DNA of 64,000 bases from Stutzerimonas stutzeri (GCF_024448715.1 NZ_JAMOHZ010000006.1:124001-188000); one strand, 5' to 3'; counted from the stretch's first letter, positions 19,682-30,019 are shown. Notes: a model not told the origin generated them from the sequence alone. A program made the numbers and translations.

Positions 19682-19852
19682 TTGCCGCTGGTACCTAATG
19701 CGCCGATGTCGTCGGCACTGTCGCAGATAAGCGCATCGGGAGAAGTTGCCGATAACCAATCGGCGGCTAGACTCAGGTCAGGCTCTTCTGTCATGTCGGT
19801 TGATGCGTGTCGATTGGCAACCTGTGATGCAGGTAGAAGACCCCGACCCCGT

Positions 19853-19860
19853 AAGAATAA
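19853..19860 (+). promoter_or_regulatory. candidate Crc/Hfq CA-motif ahead of aapJ
   Basis: AAGAATAA fits AANAANAA, the RNA site bound by Hfq/Crc in Pseudomonas catabolite repression. It lies about 10 bases before the GGAGG of aapJ, where binding would block translation. Confidence 0.5.
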
Positions 19861-19879
19861 AAGCAAACTGGAGGTTTCG

Positions 19880-20908
19880 ATGATAAGGGCAAAATCCACA
19901 CTGGCCGTGCTTAGTGCCGCGACACTTTTGGGCGCCAGCGGCTTGGCTCAGGCAGGGGCGACTCTGGATGCGGTCAAGAGCAAAGGTTTCGTGCAGTGCG
20001 GCGTCAGCGACGGGCTGCCGGGCTTCTCCTACACCGATGCCAAGGGCGAATACAAGGGAATCGATGTGGATGTATGCCGCGCGGTAGCGGCTGCGGTATT
20101 TGGTGATGCCAGTAAAGTCAAGTTCAGCCCGCTGACGGCCAAGGAGCGTTTCACCGCGCTGCAATCTGGTGAAATCGATGTGCTTTCGCGAAATACCACC
20201 TGGACCAGCTCTCGTGACTCGGCGATGGGACTTAACTTTACCGGCGTGACCTATTACGACGGCCAGGGATTTCTTGTAAATAAGGAACTCGGCGTATCCA
20301 GTGCCAAAGAACTCGACGGTGCGACCGTATGCATCCAGGCCGGTACCACTACCGAGCTGAACCTCTCCGACTACTTCCGCGCCAATAGTCTCAAGTACAC
20401 CCCAATCACCTACGACACGTCCGATGAAAGCGCCAAGTCGCTGGAGTCCGGCCGTTGCGACGTGCTCACTTCCGATCAGTCCCAGCTGTACGCCCAGCGC
20501 ATCAAGCTAGCCAAGCCGGACGCCTATATCGTGCTGCCGGAAGTCATCTCCAAGGAACCGCTCGGCCCTGCGGTGCGTCAGGGGGACGAAGAATGGTTCG
20601 ATATCGTGCGCTGGTCGCTGCTGGCCATGATCAACGCCGAGGAGCTGGGGATAACCGCGGCTAATGTCGAAGGAAAAGCCAAAACTACTAAGAATCCCGA
20701 CGTTGCGCGTTTGCTCGGCATCGAGGGTGAATATGGTAAGGATCTGAAGCTGCCGAAGGATTGGGCGGTGCAAATCGTCAAGCAGGTCGGCAATTATGGC
20801 GAAGTGTTCGAGCGCAACATTGGCTCCGGCAGCGACCTTAAGATCGAACGCGGTCTGAATGCGCTCTGGACCAATGGAGGCCTGCAGTACGCACCGCCGG
20901 TGCGCTGA
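19880..20908 (+). CDS. aapJ: amino-acid ABC transporter periplasmic binding protein AapJ
   Basis: This 342-residue polar amino-acid binding protein belongs to the AapJ/BztA family (general L-amino-acid uptake, glutamate/aspartate and others). It starts at the ATG 19880 with GGAGG just upstream; the frame is open to 19658. The signal peptide is MIRAKSTLAVLSAATLLGAS followed by GLAQA, with cleavage after AQA. The mature protein has the SBP_bac_3 features LDAVKSKGFVQCGVSDGLPGFSY, GIDVDVCRAVAAAVFGD, and the family-typical NTTWTSSRDSAMGLNFTGVT and SDQSQLYAQR. The four aap genes follow in order with one strand. Predicted control: sigma-54 and Crc/Hfq. Confidence 0.95.
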   Translation: MIRAKSTLAVLSAATLLGASGLAQAGATLDAVKSKGFVQCGVSDGLPGFSYTDAKGEYKGIDVDVCRAVAAAVFGDASKVKFSPLTAKERFTALQSGEIDVLSRNTTWTSSRDSAMGLNFTGVTYYDGQGFLVNKELGVSSAKELDGATVCIQAGTTTELNLSDYFRANSLKYTPITYDTSDESAKSLESGRCDVLTSDQSQLYAQRIKLAKPDAYIVLPEVISKEPLGPAVRQGDEEWFDIVRWSLLAMINAEELGITAANVEGKAKTTKNPDVARLLGIEGEYGKDLKLPKDWAVQIVKQVGNYGEVFERNIGSGSDLKIERGLNALWTNGGLQYAPPVR

Positions 20909-20916
20909 TCGAGCCG

Positions 20917-20974
20917 GGCCAGCGAGCGCTGGCCTTGTTTCAAGGATGAGCGCTGCCGGTGCCCTTGCACCGGC
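20917..20974 (+). terminator. two strong hairpins between aapJ and aapQ (attenuator/mRNA stabiliser)
   Basis: GGCCAGC-GAGC-GCTGGCC (20917-20934, followed by TTGTTT) and GCCGGTGC-CCTT-GCACCGGC (20955-20974) are perfect hairpins in the 86-base spacer. Such structures after a binding-protein gene usually give partial termination or protect the upstream message, so the binding protein is made in excess over the permeases. Confidence 0.75.
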
Positions 20975-20994
20975 GCGTCGTATGAGGTTTCTTA

Positions 20995-22179
20995 ATGCGA
21001 ACCATCGCCAAAACGGGAGCAGCGCGCGGCTCGCTGCTCACGGATCCACAGGCGCGCGCCTGGTTGTTTCAGATTGTCGCGGTAATAACGGTAGTAGGGA
21101 TCGGCTGGTTCCTGTTCTACAACACCCAAACCAACCTCGCCCACCGAGGCATCACCTCGGGCTTCGGCTTTCTCGACAATGCCGCCGGCTTCGGCATCTC
21201 CCAACATCTGATCGACTACAGCGAAAGCGATTCCTATGGACGGGTGTTCTGGGTCGGCTTGCTTAACACGCTGTTAGTTAGTGTCATCGGCATCGTTCTG
21301 GCGACCATCATCGGATTCGTACTCGGTGTGGCGCGACTATCGCCTAACTGGCTGATCCGTCAAATCGCTACGGTCTATATCGAGACCTTCCGCAACATCC
21401 CGCCGCTGCTGCAGATCTTCTTCGTGTACTTCGCCGTGATTGGCCCTTTGCCCGGCCCAAGGGACAGTCTGAGCTTGTGGGGCGTTATCTTCGTCAACAA
21501 CCGCGGGGTGCAGATGCCTTCACCCAGCGCGGGGGAAGGCTTCTGGCCGTTCTGGGGCGCGATGTTCGTGGCGCTGGTAGCCATCGTCATGCTAAATCGC
21601 TGGGCCCGCGCGCGACGCCACGCTACCGGGCAGACCTTTCCAGTGTTCTGGGCCAGTCTGGCGCTGTTTGTCGGGATTCCGGGGCTCTGCTCGCTGCTGC
21701 TTGGCGCGCCGTTTCTGTGGGAAATTCCGGAGCTGCAACGCTTCAACATCCGTGGCGGTTGGGTGGTAATACCGGAGCTGGTGTCGATTGTGCTGGCGCT
21801 GTCCATCTATACCGCGGCCTTTATCGGAGAAACCGTACGCGCCGGGATTCAGTCGGTCAGCCACGGGCAGACCGAAGCCGCCGCCTCGTTGGGTCTTCGT
21901 CCGGGACGTGTATTGCGACTGGTCATCATCCCCCAGGCAATGCGCGTGATCATCCCGCCGCTGACCAGCCAATACCTCAATCTTGCGAAAAATTCTTCGC
22001 TGGCGGCTGCCATCGGCTATCCGGATATGGTGTCGCTATTTGCCGGTACGGTGCTCAATCAGACCGGTCAGGCCATTGAAACCATGGCCATCACCATGAG
22101 CGTGTATCTGGCGATCAGCATTAGCATTTCGCTGCTGATGAATGGGTACAACAAGCGCATTGCGCTGATCGAGCGGTAA
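20995..22179 (+). CDS. aapQ: amino-acid ABC transporter permease AapQ
   Basis: This 394-residue inner-membrane permease has the family-specific extended N-terminal region (NTQTNLAHRGITSGFGFLDNAAGFGISQ) and a long periplasmic insert before the second group of helices. The coupling (EAA) loop appears as GQTEAAASLGLRPGRVLRLVIIPQAMR near residue 300. Length and architecture match AapQ/BztB. It is followed ten bases later by aapM. Confidence 0.94.
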   Translation: MRTIAKTGAARGSLLTDPQARAWLFQIVAVITVVGIGWFLFYNTQTNLAHRGITSGFGFLDNAAGFGISQHLIDYSESDSYGRVFWVGLLNTLLVSVIGIVLATIIGFVLGVARLSPNWLIRQIATVYIETFRNIPPLLQIFFVYFAVIGPLPGPRDSLSLWGVIFVNNRGVQMPSPSAGEGFWPFWGAMFVALVAIVMLNRWARARRHATGQTFPVFWASLALFVGIPGLCSLLLGAPFLWEIPELQRFNIRGGWVVIPELVSIVLALSIYTAAFIGETVRAGIQSVSHGQTEAAASLGLRPGRVLRLVIIPQAMRVIIPPLTSQYLNLAKNSSLAAAIGYPDMVSLFAGTVLNQTGQAIETMAITMSVYLAISISISLLMNGYNKRIALIER

Positions 22180-22189
22180 GGACGAGCGC

Positions 22190-23287
22190 ATGACGACCCA
22201 TACTTTTAAACCGGACCTGCCGGCACCTTCCACCAACATTGGTGTGATCGGCTGGATGCGGGCCAATCTGTTCTCCAGTTGGATCAATACGCTACTCACC
22301 TTGGTGGGGCTTTATCTGATCTGGTTGATCGTGCCGCCGATCCTCGACTGGGCCATCATCAAGGCCGACTGGACCGGAGAGACACGAGCCGACTGTACGC
22401 GTGAAGGCGCATGCTGGGTGTTCGTCCAGACGCGCTTCAGCCAGTTCATGTACGGTTTCTATCCATCAGAGTTGCGCTGGCGCGTGGATGCGACAGCCTG
22501 GCTCGCCGTCATCGGCGCCGCGCCGCTATTCCTCCGACAAATGCGGAACAAGGCGCGTTACGGCATAGGCTTTCTGCTGCTCTATCCGTTGCTCGCCTAC
22601 TGGCTGCTGCATGGTGGCTTCCTGGGCCTGGAAATGGTCCCGACCAGCCGCTGGGGCGGGTTGATGTTGACCATCGTCATCGCTGCTGTCGGCATCGCCG
22701 GAGCCTTGCCGATGGGCATTCTGCTGGCGCTCGGCCGTCGCTCGGACATGCCTGCGATTCGCGTGCTGTGCGTGACTTTCATCGAGTTTTGGCGCGGCGT
22801 GCCACTCATCACCGTGCTGTTCATGTCATCGGTCATGTTGCCGCTATTTCTGCCCGAAGAAATGAACCTCGACAAGCTCATGCGGGCCATGGTGATGGTG
22901 ATTTTCTTCGAGGCCGCATATATCGCCGAAGTCGTGCGCGGCGGGCTACAAGCGATACCCAAGGGCCAGTATGAGGCGGCCGCCGCGATGGGGTTGGGCT
23001 ATTGGCGCAGCATGATCCTGGTGATCCTGCCGCAAGCACTGAAGATGGTCATTCCCGGCATCGTCAATACGTTTATCGCCCTGTTCAAAGACACCAGTCT
23101 GGTGATCATCATCGGTCTGTTCGACTTTCTCAACAGCATCAAGCGCGCCACCGCCGACCCTGCCTGGCTGGGCATGTCGACCGAGGGCTATGTATTCGCC
23201 GCGCTGGTCTACTGGATTTTCTGTTTTGGCATGTCGCGCTATTCCATGCATTTGGAACGCAAGCTCGACACCGGTCACCGGAATTAG
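22190..23287 (+). CDS. aapM: amino-acid ABC transporter permease AapM
   Basis: This 365-residue permease partner of AapQ has several membrane helices, the marker FIEFWRGVPLITVLFM and the EAA loop QYEAAAAMGLGYWRSMILVILPQALK near residue 270. The start MTTHTFKPDLPAPSTN at 22190 is ten bases after aapQ, and aapP begins nine bases after its stop with AGGAG in the gap. Confidence 0.94.
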   Translation: MTTHTFKPDLPAPSTNIGVIGWMRANLFSSWINTLLTLVGLYLIWLIVPPILDWAIIKADWTGETRADCTREGACWVFVQTRFSQFMYGFYPSELRWRVDATAWLAVIGAAPLFLRQMRNKARYGIGFLLLYPLLAYWLLHGGFLGLEMVPTSRWGGLMLTIVIAAVGIAGALPMGILLALGRRSDMPAIRVLCVTFIEFWRGVPLITVLFMSSVMLPLFLPEEMNLDKLMRAMVMVIFFEAAYIAEVVRGGLQAIPKGQYEAAAAMGLGYWRSMILVILPQALKMVIPGIVNTFIALFKDTSLVIIIGLFDFLNSIKRATADPAWLGMSTEGYVFAALVYWIFCFGMSRYSMHLERKLDTGHRN

Positions 23288-23296
23288 GAGAGGCAC

Positions 23297-24073
23297 ATGA
23301 ACGATACATCTCTGCAACCCAAACAGCCTGAACGCGCCGGCGAGCCGGTCATCCAGATGCACGGCGTACACAAATGGTTCGGGCAGTTTCACGTGCTCAA
23401 GGACATCAACCTGAATGTCACCCAGGGCGAGCGCATCGTGCTATGCGGGCCATCCGGCTCAGGCAAGTCCACCACCATTCGCTGCCTCAATCGGCTTGAA
23501 GAGCATCAGCAAGGTCGCATCGTAATCAACGGTGTCGAGTTGACCAACGACCTCAAGCAGATCGAGGCGATCCGCAGCGAAGTCGGCATGGTCTTCCAGC
23601 ATTTCAACTTATTCCCGCATCTCACCGTACTACAAAACTGCACCCTGGCACCGATGTGGGTGCGCAAGCTGCCGCGGCGTCAGGCTGAGGAAATTGCCAT
23701 GCACTATTTGGAGCGTGTGCGCATACCGGAACAAGCCGATAAGTATCCGGGGCAGCTCTCGGGTGGTCAGCAGCAGCGTGTCGCGATTGCTCGTGCGCTG
23801 TGCATGAAGCCGAAAATCATGCTGTTCGACGAGCCCACCTCCGCGCTAGATCCGGAGATGGTCAAGGAAGTGCTGGACACCATGGTCGGCCTCGCCGAAA
23901 GCGGCATGACCATGCTTTGCGTGACCCACGAAATGGGCTTCGCCCGTACCGTCGCCGATCGAGTGATCTTCATGGACAAGGGCGAGATCGTAGAGGAAGC
24001 CGACCCAGAGACCTTCTTCACCAATCCGAACAACGAGCGGACCAAGCTGTTTTTGAGTCAGATATTGCATTAG
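23297..24073 (+). CDS. aapP: amino-acid ABC transporter ATP-binding protein AapP
   Basis: This 258-residue ATPase energises AapQM. Motifs: Walker [10 protein letters not shown] near residue 52, Q-loop [11 protein letters not shown], signature [15 protein letters not shown], Walker [15 protein letters not shown], and the switch His in CVTHEMGFA. It is the last gene of aapJQMP. Its final 24 coding bases are duplicated 141 bases downstream (see the repeat entry), so the gene end lies inside or beside a REP-type rearrangement. Confidence 0.96.
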   Translation: MNDTSLQPKQPERAGEPVIQMHGVHKWFGQFHVLKDINLNVTQGERIVLCGPSGSGKSTTIRCLNRLEEHQQGRIVINGVELTNDLKQIEAIRSEVGMVFQHFNLFPHLTVLQNCTLAPMWVRKLPRRQAEEIAMHYLERVRIPEQADKYPGQLSGGQQQRVAIARALCMKPKIMLFDEPTSALDPEMVKEVLDTMVGLAESGMTMLCVTHEMGFARTVADRVIFMDKGEIVEEADPETFFTNPNNERTKLFLSQILH

Positions 24074-24210
24074 GGCGGCAGGCCACAGGCTTCAGGGCAT
24101 AGGGTGGGCCGGGCGGCGCTCCGCTTCAGCCCACCAGAAACACCGGTAATCATCCCAATGTGGTGGGCTAAAGCCCACCCTACAGTGCTGTTTTTGAGTC
24201 AGATATTGCA
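24046..24210 (+). repeat. 24-base direct duplication of the aapP 3' end
   Basis: The 24 bases GCTGTTTTTGAG...CAGATATTGCA at 24046-24069, the end of aapP, recur exactly at 24187-24210. The 141-base period contains the GTGGGC inverted-repeat element. This looks like an insertion or duplication event, with the second copy being non-coding debris. Confidence 0.9.
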
Positions 24211-24256
24211 CTGAAGCTCGACGTGAAAGGCAGGCGTAGGTGGGCTTCAGCCCACC
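24100..24256. repeat. REP-like GTGGGCT/AGCCCAC palindromic repeats
   Basis: An 83-base unit (24100-24182) begins TAGGGTGGGC and ends GCCCACCCTA. It contains one long-armed palindrome (24103-24135) and one tight one, GGTGGGCTAAAGCCCACC (24162-24179). A third, GGTGGGCTTCAGCCCACC, is at 24239-24256. Such elements are abundant in P. stutzeri intergenic DNA and are often mobilised by RAYT transposases; none is encoded here. The remainder up to purL (24257-24390) holds only a possible -10 TAGAAT at 24346-24351. Confidence 0.85.
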
Positions 24257-24390
24257 GGCAGGGCTACGATGCGGGGCGGACGTTTCGCGCCAGCTGTTAC
24301 CTAATCGCTTCAGCTTCCAGCTGCCCCTTGCCCTCCGTCATGAGCTAGAATACGCGCCCCCGACTGCTCCCCTCCGAGGCTGTTCCGACG

Positions 24391-27300
24391 ATGTTGATCC
24401 TGCGCGGCGCTCCCGCTCTTTCCGCCTTCCGTCACGGTAAGCTCCTGGCACAATTGACCGAGAAGGTCCCCGCTGTCAGCGGGCTGTACGCCGAGTTTGC
24501 TCATTTCGCCGAAGTATCCGGCGCGCTTGGCGCGGATGAGCAGCAAGTATTGGCTCGACTGCTGAAGTACGGTCCAAGCGTCCCGGTTGAGGAGCCAGCC
24601 GGTCGCCTATTCCTGGTCGTGCCGCGCTTCGGCACCATTTCTCCATGGTCGAGCAAGGCCAGCGATATTGCCCGTAACTGCGGCCTGGACAAGATCCAGC
24701 GACTCGAGCGGGGCATCGCCTATCACGTCGCGGGAAGCTTTTCCGAGGCTGAAGCAGCGCAAATCTCCGCGGTTCTGCATGATCGCATGACTCAACTGGT
24801 GATCGAGCAGTTCGAGGACGCGGCGAACCTGTTCAGCCATGCCCAGCCCAAGCCGCTCAGCGCCGTCGATGTGCTGGCTGGCGGTCGCGCTGCGCTGGAG
24901 AAAGCCAACGTTGAGCTAGGCCTGGCACTGGCGGACGATGAAATCGAGTATCTGGTGGACAGCTTCACCACTTTGGGACGTAACCCGCACGACATCGAAT
25001 TGATGATGTTCGCTCAGGCCAATTCCGAGCATTGCCGTCACAAGATTTTCAACGCCAGCTGGGATATCGATGGCGAAAGCCAGGAGAAATCCCTGTTCGG
25101 TATGATCAAGAATACCTTCCAGCTGTACGGTGAGGGCGTGTTGTCCGCCTACAAGGACAACGCTGCGGTGATCGTCGGTAATGTCGCGGGGCGCTTCTAC
25201 CCGAACGCCGAAACCGGTGAATACGCGGCGAATCAGGAACCCGTGCACATCCTGATGAAGGTCGAAACCCACAACCACCCGACGGCGATTGCACCGTTCC
25301 CCGGCGCAGCCACCGGCTCTGGCGGCGAGATCCGCGATGAGGGCGCCACAGGCCGTGGCGCCAAGCCAAAGGCCGGCCTGACCGGGTTCACCGTTTCCAA
25401 CCTGAACATTCCAGGCTTCGAGCAGCCTTGGGAAGTACCTTACGGCAAGCCCGAACGCATCGTTACGCCGCTCGACATCATGATCGAAGGCCCTCTGGGC
25501 GGCGCGGCGTTCAATAACGAATTCGGTCGGCCGGCGCTGAGCGGTTACTTCCGTACGTTCGAGCAATCCATCGATACGCCGCGCGGCTCGGAAGTGCGTG
25601 GCTACCACAAGCCGATCATGCTGGCGGGTGGCATGGGCAACATTCGTGAAGATCATGTGCAGAAGGCTGAAATATCGGTTGGCGGCAAGCTGATCGTATT
25701 GGGCGGCCCGGCGATGCTGATCGGTCTTGGTGGCGGCGCGGCGTCGTCCATGGCCACCGGCAGCAGCTCGGCGGACCTGGATTTTGCCTCGGTACAGCGC
25801 GACAACCCCGAGATGGAGCGCCGCTGCCAGGAAGTCATCGACCGCTGCTGGCAGCTGGGCGAAAACAATCCGATCAAGTTCATCCACGACGTCGGTGCGG
25901 GTGGCCTATCCAATGCTTTCCCGGAGCTGGTCAATGATGGCGGTCGCGGTGGCCGCTTCGAGCTGCGCAACGTCCCTAACGACGAGCCGGGCATGGCACC
26001 GCTGGAGATCTGGTGTAACGAGTCCCAGGAGCGCTACGTGCTCTCGGTGGATGCCGCCGATCTCGAACGTTTCGAGGCGATCTGCAAGCGCGAGCGCTGC
26101 CCCTTCGCCGTCGTGGGTGAAGCCACTGCCGAGCCGCATCTGACCGTTTCCGACAACCATTTTGGTAACAATCCGGTCGACATGCCGCTCAACGTGCTGC
26201 TCGGCAAGGCGCCGCGCATGCACCGCAGTGCCGTCCGCGAAGCCGAGCTGGGTGATGATTTCGCCGCGGATCAGGTCGATCTGGGCGAGGCGGTCACTCG
26301 TGTTCTGCATCACCCGGCGGTAGCCAGCAAAAGCTTTTTGATCACCATCGGTGATCGCAGCATCACCGGTATGGTTGCCCGCGATCAGATGGTCGGTCCG
26401 TGGCAGGTTCCGGTGGCCGATTGCGCGGTGACCGCTACAAGTTATGACGTCTACACTGGCGAAGCGATGGCCATGGGCGAGCGCACGCCGCTGGCGTTGC
26501 TCGATGCCCCCGCCTCGGGACGCATGGCGATCGGCGAGACGCTGACCAACCTTGCTGCCGCACGTATCGAGAAGATTTCCGACATCAAACTGTCTGCCAA
26601 CTGGATGGCTGCTGCTGGCCACCCAGGCGAAGACGCGCGCCTGTACGACACGGTCAAGGCCGTCGGTATGGAGCTGTGCCCGGAGTTGGGCATCACCATT
26701 CCGGTGGGCAAGGACTCGATGTCGATGAAGACCCGCTGGACCGACGAGGACGTCGAGAAGAGCGTGACGTCGCCGTTGTCGCTGGTCGTGTCCGGCTTTG
26801 CCCCAGTGGCCGATATTCGCGAGACCCTGACGCCGCAGCTGCGGCTGGACAAGGGCGAGACCGACCTGATTCTTGTGGATCTCGGTCGCGGCCAGAACCG
26901 TATGGGTGGTTCGATCCTGGCTCAGGTTTACGGACAGATCGGTCGCCAGGCGCCGGATGTGGACGACGCCGAAGACCTGCAGGCGTTCTTTGCGGTCATT
27001 CAAGGTCTGAATGCCGATGGTTTGCTGCTGGCCTATCACGACCGTTCCGATGGCGGTCTGCTGACCACCGCGCTGGAGATGGCGTTTGCTGGTCACTGTG
27101 GCCTCAACCTCAGCCTTGATGCTCTGGTAGAGAGCACCACGGAAATTTCCGCTGTGCTGTTCAACGAGGAATTGGGCGCACTGATTCAGGTCCGCCAGGG
27201 CGACACCGAAGTGGTTCTGGCGCAGTTCAGCGCCGCCGGTCTGGCTGACTGCGTCGCCGTGGTCGGTCAGCCGATCAACAACGGCCACGTGGCGATCAAG

Positions 27301-28287
27301 TTCGACGGCGCCGACGTGTTTAGCGGCGACCGTCGTTTGCTACAGCGTCAGTGGTCCGAAACCAGCTACCAGATCCAGCGCCTGCGTGACAATGTCGATT
27401 GTGCCGATCAGGAATTCGATGCGCTGCTCGAGGAAGACAACCCAGGGCTCAGCGTCAATCTAGGGTTTGACGTCAACGAGAATATCGCGGCGCCGTATAT
27501 CAAGCGTGGCGTAAGGCCCGAGGTGGCGATCCTGCGCGAGCAGGGCGTCAACGGTCAGACCGAAATGGCTGCTGCGTTCGACCGCGCTGGTTTCGCTGCC
27601 GTCGACGTGCACATGAGCGACATCCTGTCGGGGCGCATCAGTCTCGATCGGTTCAAGGGGCTGGTTGCCTGTGGTGGCTTCTCCTATGGCGACGTGCTCG
27701 GCGCAGGTGAAGGTTGGGCCAAGTCGATTCTGTTCAATGGCCGCGCCCGTGAAGACTTCAGCGCCTTCTTCGAGCGCAAGGACAGCTTCGCGCTGGGCGT
27801 TTGCAACGGCTGTCAGATGCTTTCGAACTTGCATGAACTGGTACCTGGCAGCGAGTCCTGGCCGCACTTCGTGCGTAACCGTTCCGAGCAGTTCGAGGCG
27901 CGCGTGGCCATGGTTCAGGTGCAGGATTCGCCATCGATTTTCCTGCAGGGCATGGCCGGCTCGCGTCTGCCCATCGCCATTGCGCATGGGGAAGGGCACG
28001 CGGAATTCGAAAGCGAAGAAGCACTGCTAGAAGCCGATCTGTCCGGCACCGTGGCGCTGCGTTACATCGATAATTACGGCAAGGTTACTGAGCGTTATCC
28101 GGCCAACCCGGGCGGTTCGCCGCGTGGCATTACAGGTCTCACCACCCGCGACGGTCGTGTAACCATCATGATGCCGCACCCGGAGCGCGTCTTCCGCGCG
28201 GTGACCAACTCCTGGCACCCGGATGAATGGCAAGAAGATGGTGGCTGGATGCGCATGTTCCGCAATGCGCGGGTCTGGGTCGACTGA
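24391..28287 (+). CDS. purL: phosphoribosylformylglycinamidine synthase (large single-chain PurL)
   Basis: PurL converts FGAR, glutamine and ATP to FGAM in purine synthesis. The 1298-residue, single-chain form typical of Gammaproteobacteria starts [18 protein letters not shown]. It has the N-terminal PurS-like and linker regions, two AIRS-related synthase halves ([14 protein letters not shown] near 213, [28 protein letters not shown] near 293, [12 protein letters not shown]-type motif near 775) and the C-terminal class I glutaminase with the nucleophile Cys1138 in [12 protein letters not shown] and the His-Glu pair in MPHPERVF. The purine pathway also appears through purT and purU in this window. 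A terminator follows the stop codon. Confidence 0.97.
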   Translation: MLILRGAPALSAFRHGKLLAQLTEKVPAVSGLYAEFAHFAEVSGALGADEQQVLARLLKYGPSVPVEEPAGRLFLVVPRFGTISPWSSKASDIARNCGLDKIQRLERGIAYHVAGSFSEAEAAQISAVLHDRMTQLVIEQFEDAANLFSHAQPKPLSAVDVLAGGRAALEKANVELGLALADDEIEYLVDSFTTLGRNPHDIELMMFAQANSEHCRHKIFNASWDIDGESQEKSLFGMIKNTFQLYGEGVLSAYKDNAAVIVGNVAGRFYPNAETGEYAANQEPVHILMKVETHNHPTAIAPFPGAATGSGGEIRDEGATGRGAKPKAGLTGFTVSNLNIPGFEQPWEVPYGKPERIVTPLDIMIEGPLGGAAFNNEFGRPALSGYFRTFEQSIDTPRGSEVRGYHKPIMLAGGMGNIREDHVQKAEISVGGKLIVLGGPAMLIGLGGGAASSMATGSSSADLDFASVQRDNPEMERRCQEVIDRCWQLGENNPIKFIHDVGAGGLSNAFPELVNDGGRGGRFELRNVPNDEPGMAPLEIWCNESQERYVLSVDAADLERFEAICKRERCPFAVVGEATAEPHLTVSDNHFGNNPVDMPLNVLLGKAPRMHRSAVREAELGDDFAADQVDLGEAVTRVLHHPAVASKSFLITIGDRSITGMVARDQMVGPWQVPVADCAVTATSYDVYTGEAMAMGERTPLALLDAPASGRMAIGETLTNLAAARIEKISDIKLSANWMAAAGHPGEDARLYDTVKAVGMELCPELGITIPVGKDSMSMKTRWTDEDVEKSVTSPLSLVVSGFAPVADIRETLTPQLRLDKGETDLILVDLGRGQNRMGGSILAQVYGQIGRQAPDVDDAEDLQAFFAVIQGLNADGLLLAYHDRSDGGLLTTALEMAFAGHCGLNLSLDALVESTTEISAVLFNEELGALIQVRQGDTEVVLAQFSAAGLADCVAVVGQPINNGHVAIKFDGADVFSGDRRLLQRQWSETSYQIQRLRDNVDCADQEFDALLEEDNPGLSVNLGFDVNENIAAPYIKRGVRPEVAILREQGVNGQTEMAAAFDRAGFAAVDVHMSDILSGRISLDRFKGLVACGGFSYGDVLGAGEGWAKSILFNGRAREDFSAFFERKDSFALGVCNGCQMLSNLHELVPGSESWPHFVRNRSEQFEARVAMVQVQDSPSIFLQGMAGSRLPIAIAHGEGHAEFESEEALLEADLSGTVALRYIDNYGKVTERYPANPGGSPRGITGLTTRDGRVTIMMPHPERVFRAVTNSWHPDEWQEDGGWMRMFRNARVWVD

Positions 28288-28307
28288 CCCGGTATCTGGA
28301 AGAAGGA

Positions 28308-28344
28308 AAGCTCGGAAGCGTGCAGGCGCTCCGGGCTTTTTTCT
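28308..28344 (+). terminator. intrinsic terminator of purL
   Basis: The stem AGCTCGGAAGCG/CGCTCCGGGCT (one bulge, one wobble) with a short loop is followed by TTTTTTC, about 20 bases after the purL stop. Confidence 0.85.
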
Positions 28345-28497
28345 TAACTGTGATCTGGGTCGAACGTAGTGGCTGAACCAAGCACTTAGGGCTGCGTCTG
28401 ATGCAACCGGCCGGCAGAAGAAGCCGGTCCGGCCATTGAAAGCCGTTTGCTATCCTGCGGGGAGTTGCTCCGCTGATAGTTCTTTTCGGAGATGTTG

Positions 28498-28815
28498 ATG
28501 TACAAGCTGTGTTTCTATGTTCCGGAAAGTCATCTGGACGCAGTTAAAAAGGCGGTTTTTACAGCCGGCGCCGGACGTATCGGTGCATATGACAGCTGTT
28601 GCTGGCAGGTTCTTGGACACGGACAGTATCGGCCGCTCGAGGGCAGTCAGCCGTTTCTCGGCCAGCACGGCCAGGTACAGTCGGTATCGGAATGGAAGGT
28701 CGAATTGGTGGTGGCTGACGAGCTGATTCACGACAGCGTCAAGGCGCTCAAGCGAGCGCATCCGTACGAGACGCCTGCTTTCGAGGTGTGGCGGCTCTCT
28801 GACATGCAATTCTGA
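28498..28815 (+). CDS. NIF3/YqfO-like (CutA-like fold) small protein
   Basis: This 105-residue protein, MYKLCFYVPESHLDAVKKAVF, corresponds to the stand-alone C-terminal-like (YqfO insert) domain of Nif3-family proteins. It has the conserved GRIGAYDSCCWQVLGHGQYRPLEGSQP stretch and the ending HPYETPAFEVWRL. I chose the ATG at 28498, with GGAG six bases upstream, over the ATG two codons earlier that overlaps the ribosome-binding site. It is monocistronic, with a terminator behind it. The biochemical role is unknown. Confidence 0.88.
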   Translation: MYKLCFYVPESHLDAVKKAVFTAGAGRIGAYDSCCWQVLGHGQYRPLEGSQPFLGQHGQVQSVSEWKVELVVADELIHDSVKALKRAHPYETPAFEVWRLSDMQF

Positions 28816-28828
28816 TTGATGTTGAGCG

Positions 28829-28863
28829 AAAACCCCGGGCCGCCGCCGCGACTCGGGGTTTTT
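28829..28863. terminator. bidirectional intrinsic terminator between the Nif3-like gene and ohr
   Basis: AAAACCCCG and CGGGGTTTTT pair around a GC-rich 16-base loop. The flanking A and T runs serve both convergent genes. Confidence 0.9.
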
Positions 28864-28885
28864 CATTGTGCCGACGAGTGCAAGA

Positions 28886-29314
28886 TCAAACGCTGACGTT
28901 CAGGCGCACTTCGATATTCCCGCGAGTCGCATTGGAATAAGGACATACCTTGTGTGCGGCTTCGGTGAGTTGCTCGGCGGTTGCCTGGTCCAGGCCAGGC
29001 AGACTGACATTCAGCTCAACTTCGAGCCCAAACCCACCCGGAATCTGGCCGATGCCAACCTTGCCGTTGACCGCAGTATCGGCGGGCAACTGTTGCTTCA
29101 GCTGGCTGGCGGTGAACTTGAGCGCGCCGATAAAGCATGCCGAATATCCCGCGGCAAACAGTTGCTCAGGATTGGTGCCATCGCCGCCCTGGCCGCCCAG
29201 TTCACGAGGGGTTGAAAGCTTTACGTCTAGCAGCCCGTCGGAAGATACAGCACGTCCGTCACGGCCTCCGGTAGCAGTTGCAGTAGCGGTATAGAGAGCC
29301 TCGATGGTTTGCAT
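28886..29314 (-). CDS. ohr: organic hydroperoxide resistance protein Ohr
   Basis: Ohr is a thiol peroxidase that reduces organic and fatty-acid hydroperoxides. The 142 residues carry the two catalytic cysteines, Cys60 in [14 protein letters not shown] and the second in [14 protein letters not shown] near residue 125, plus the active-site Arg and Glu motifs ([13 protein letters not shown]). GAAGGAAG precedes the ATG. An AT-rich operator-like dyad lies just upstream, and its likely regulator OhrR is encoded next on the same strand. Confidence 0.97.
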   Translation of the reverse strand: MQTIEALYTATATATGGRDGRAVSSDGLLDVKLSTPRELGGQGGDGTNPEQLFAAGYSACFIGALKFTASQLKQQLPADTAVNGKVGIGQIPGGFGLEVELNVSLPGLDQATAEQLTEAAHKVCPYSNATRGNIEVRLNVSV

Positions 29315-29348
29315 GGTTCACTTCCTTCATTGAGTATTGAGCAATTAA

Positions 29349-29378
29349 ATTATCGCGATAATATTTATCGCGCAAGTT
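29349..29378. promoter_or_regulatory. candidate OhrR operator/promoter for ohr
   Basis: The perfect dyad ATTATCGCGATAAT (29349-29362) is followed by a second TATCGCG half-site (29366-29372). On the minus strand TTGCGC and TAATTT, 17 bases apart, form a promoter that these elements overlap, as expected for OhrR repression released by hydroperoxides. Confidence 0.6.
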
Positions 29379-29452
29379 AAATCCAAGGCCGCATGACAAA
29401 TGCCGTTTGCCTTTTGAGAGACGCGCAGGCTGCGGACGCTGTCCGCTTGCGA

Positions 29453-29902
29453 TCAGGTTGTTTTTAGCAAGGCGCTGCGAAGGGAGACGAGCTGGTTGCG
29501 CAGGGCCAGAAGCGCTTCGGGCGATTGGCCGGTGCACTCAACCATGCAGGAAGGAAAATCTTTGGCGCGCTGCTTGAGGGCACGCCCGGCATCGGTAAGG
29601 TGAAGTTCGACCACGCGTTCATCAGTATTGCTGCGGGTCCGGCTGATCAGTCCTTCAGCTTCCAGGCGCTTAAGCAGCGGCGTCAGCGAGCCGGGCTCGG
29701 TCAGCAAGCGGGCGCTGATTTCACTGACGGTCAGGCCATCGCGCTCCCACAACACGAGCATCGCCAGATACTGCGGGTACGTCAGGCCGATGCTCTGCAG
29801 CAACGGTTTGTAGGTCTTGGTCATCTGCAGCGAGGCGGAATAGAGCGCAAAGCACAGCTGATTATCCAGCTGCAATTGCTCATCGGAGAAAGGCGTCGTC
29901 AT
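29453..29902 (-). CDS. ohrR: MarR-family hydroperoxide-sensing repressor OhrR
   Basis: This 149-residue winged-helix repressor of ohr has the OhrR hallmark [26 protein letters not shown], where the Cys (residue 17) is the peroxide sensor, then [15 protein letters not shown] and the MarR wing [21 protein letters not shown] use the ATG at 29902 (MTTPFSDEQ). A GTG ten codons upstream keeps the frame open, and neither has a strong ribosome-binding site. It is co-oriented with ohr, 138 bases upstream of it. Confidence 0.93.
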   Translation of the reverse strand: MTTPFSDEQLQLDNQLCFALYSASLQMTKTYKPLLQSIGLTYPQYLAMLVLWERDGLTVSEISARLLTEPGSLTPLLKRLEAEGLISRTRSNTDERVVELHLTDAGRALKQRAKDFPSCMVECTGQSPEALLALRNQLVSLRSALLKTT

Positions 29903-30019
29903 GGCTGACCGAGTGGTAGAAAGTGGGTTCACGTTAACGCGTGTCTTTGCTTCCTGCCAAGCTCGGTTTACTGGCTAGTGGCCTGTGCGGTTAGTTGGTA
30001 GTCGATTGACTCGCTGGCA

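Noticed and set aside
25906-27288. 460-codon minus-strand frame inside purL
   Set aside because: It is antisense to a highly conserved purL domain, has no recognisable product and results from the GC-rich codon pattern; the same applies to the 323-codon frame at 24916-25887.
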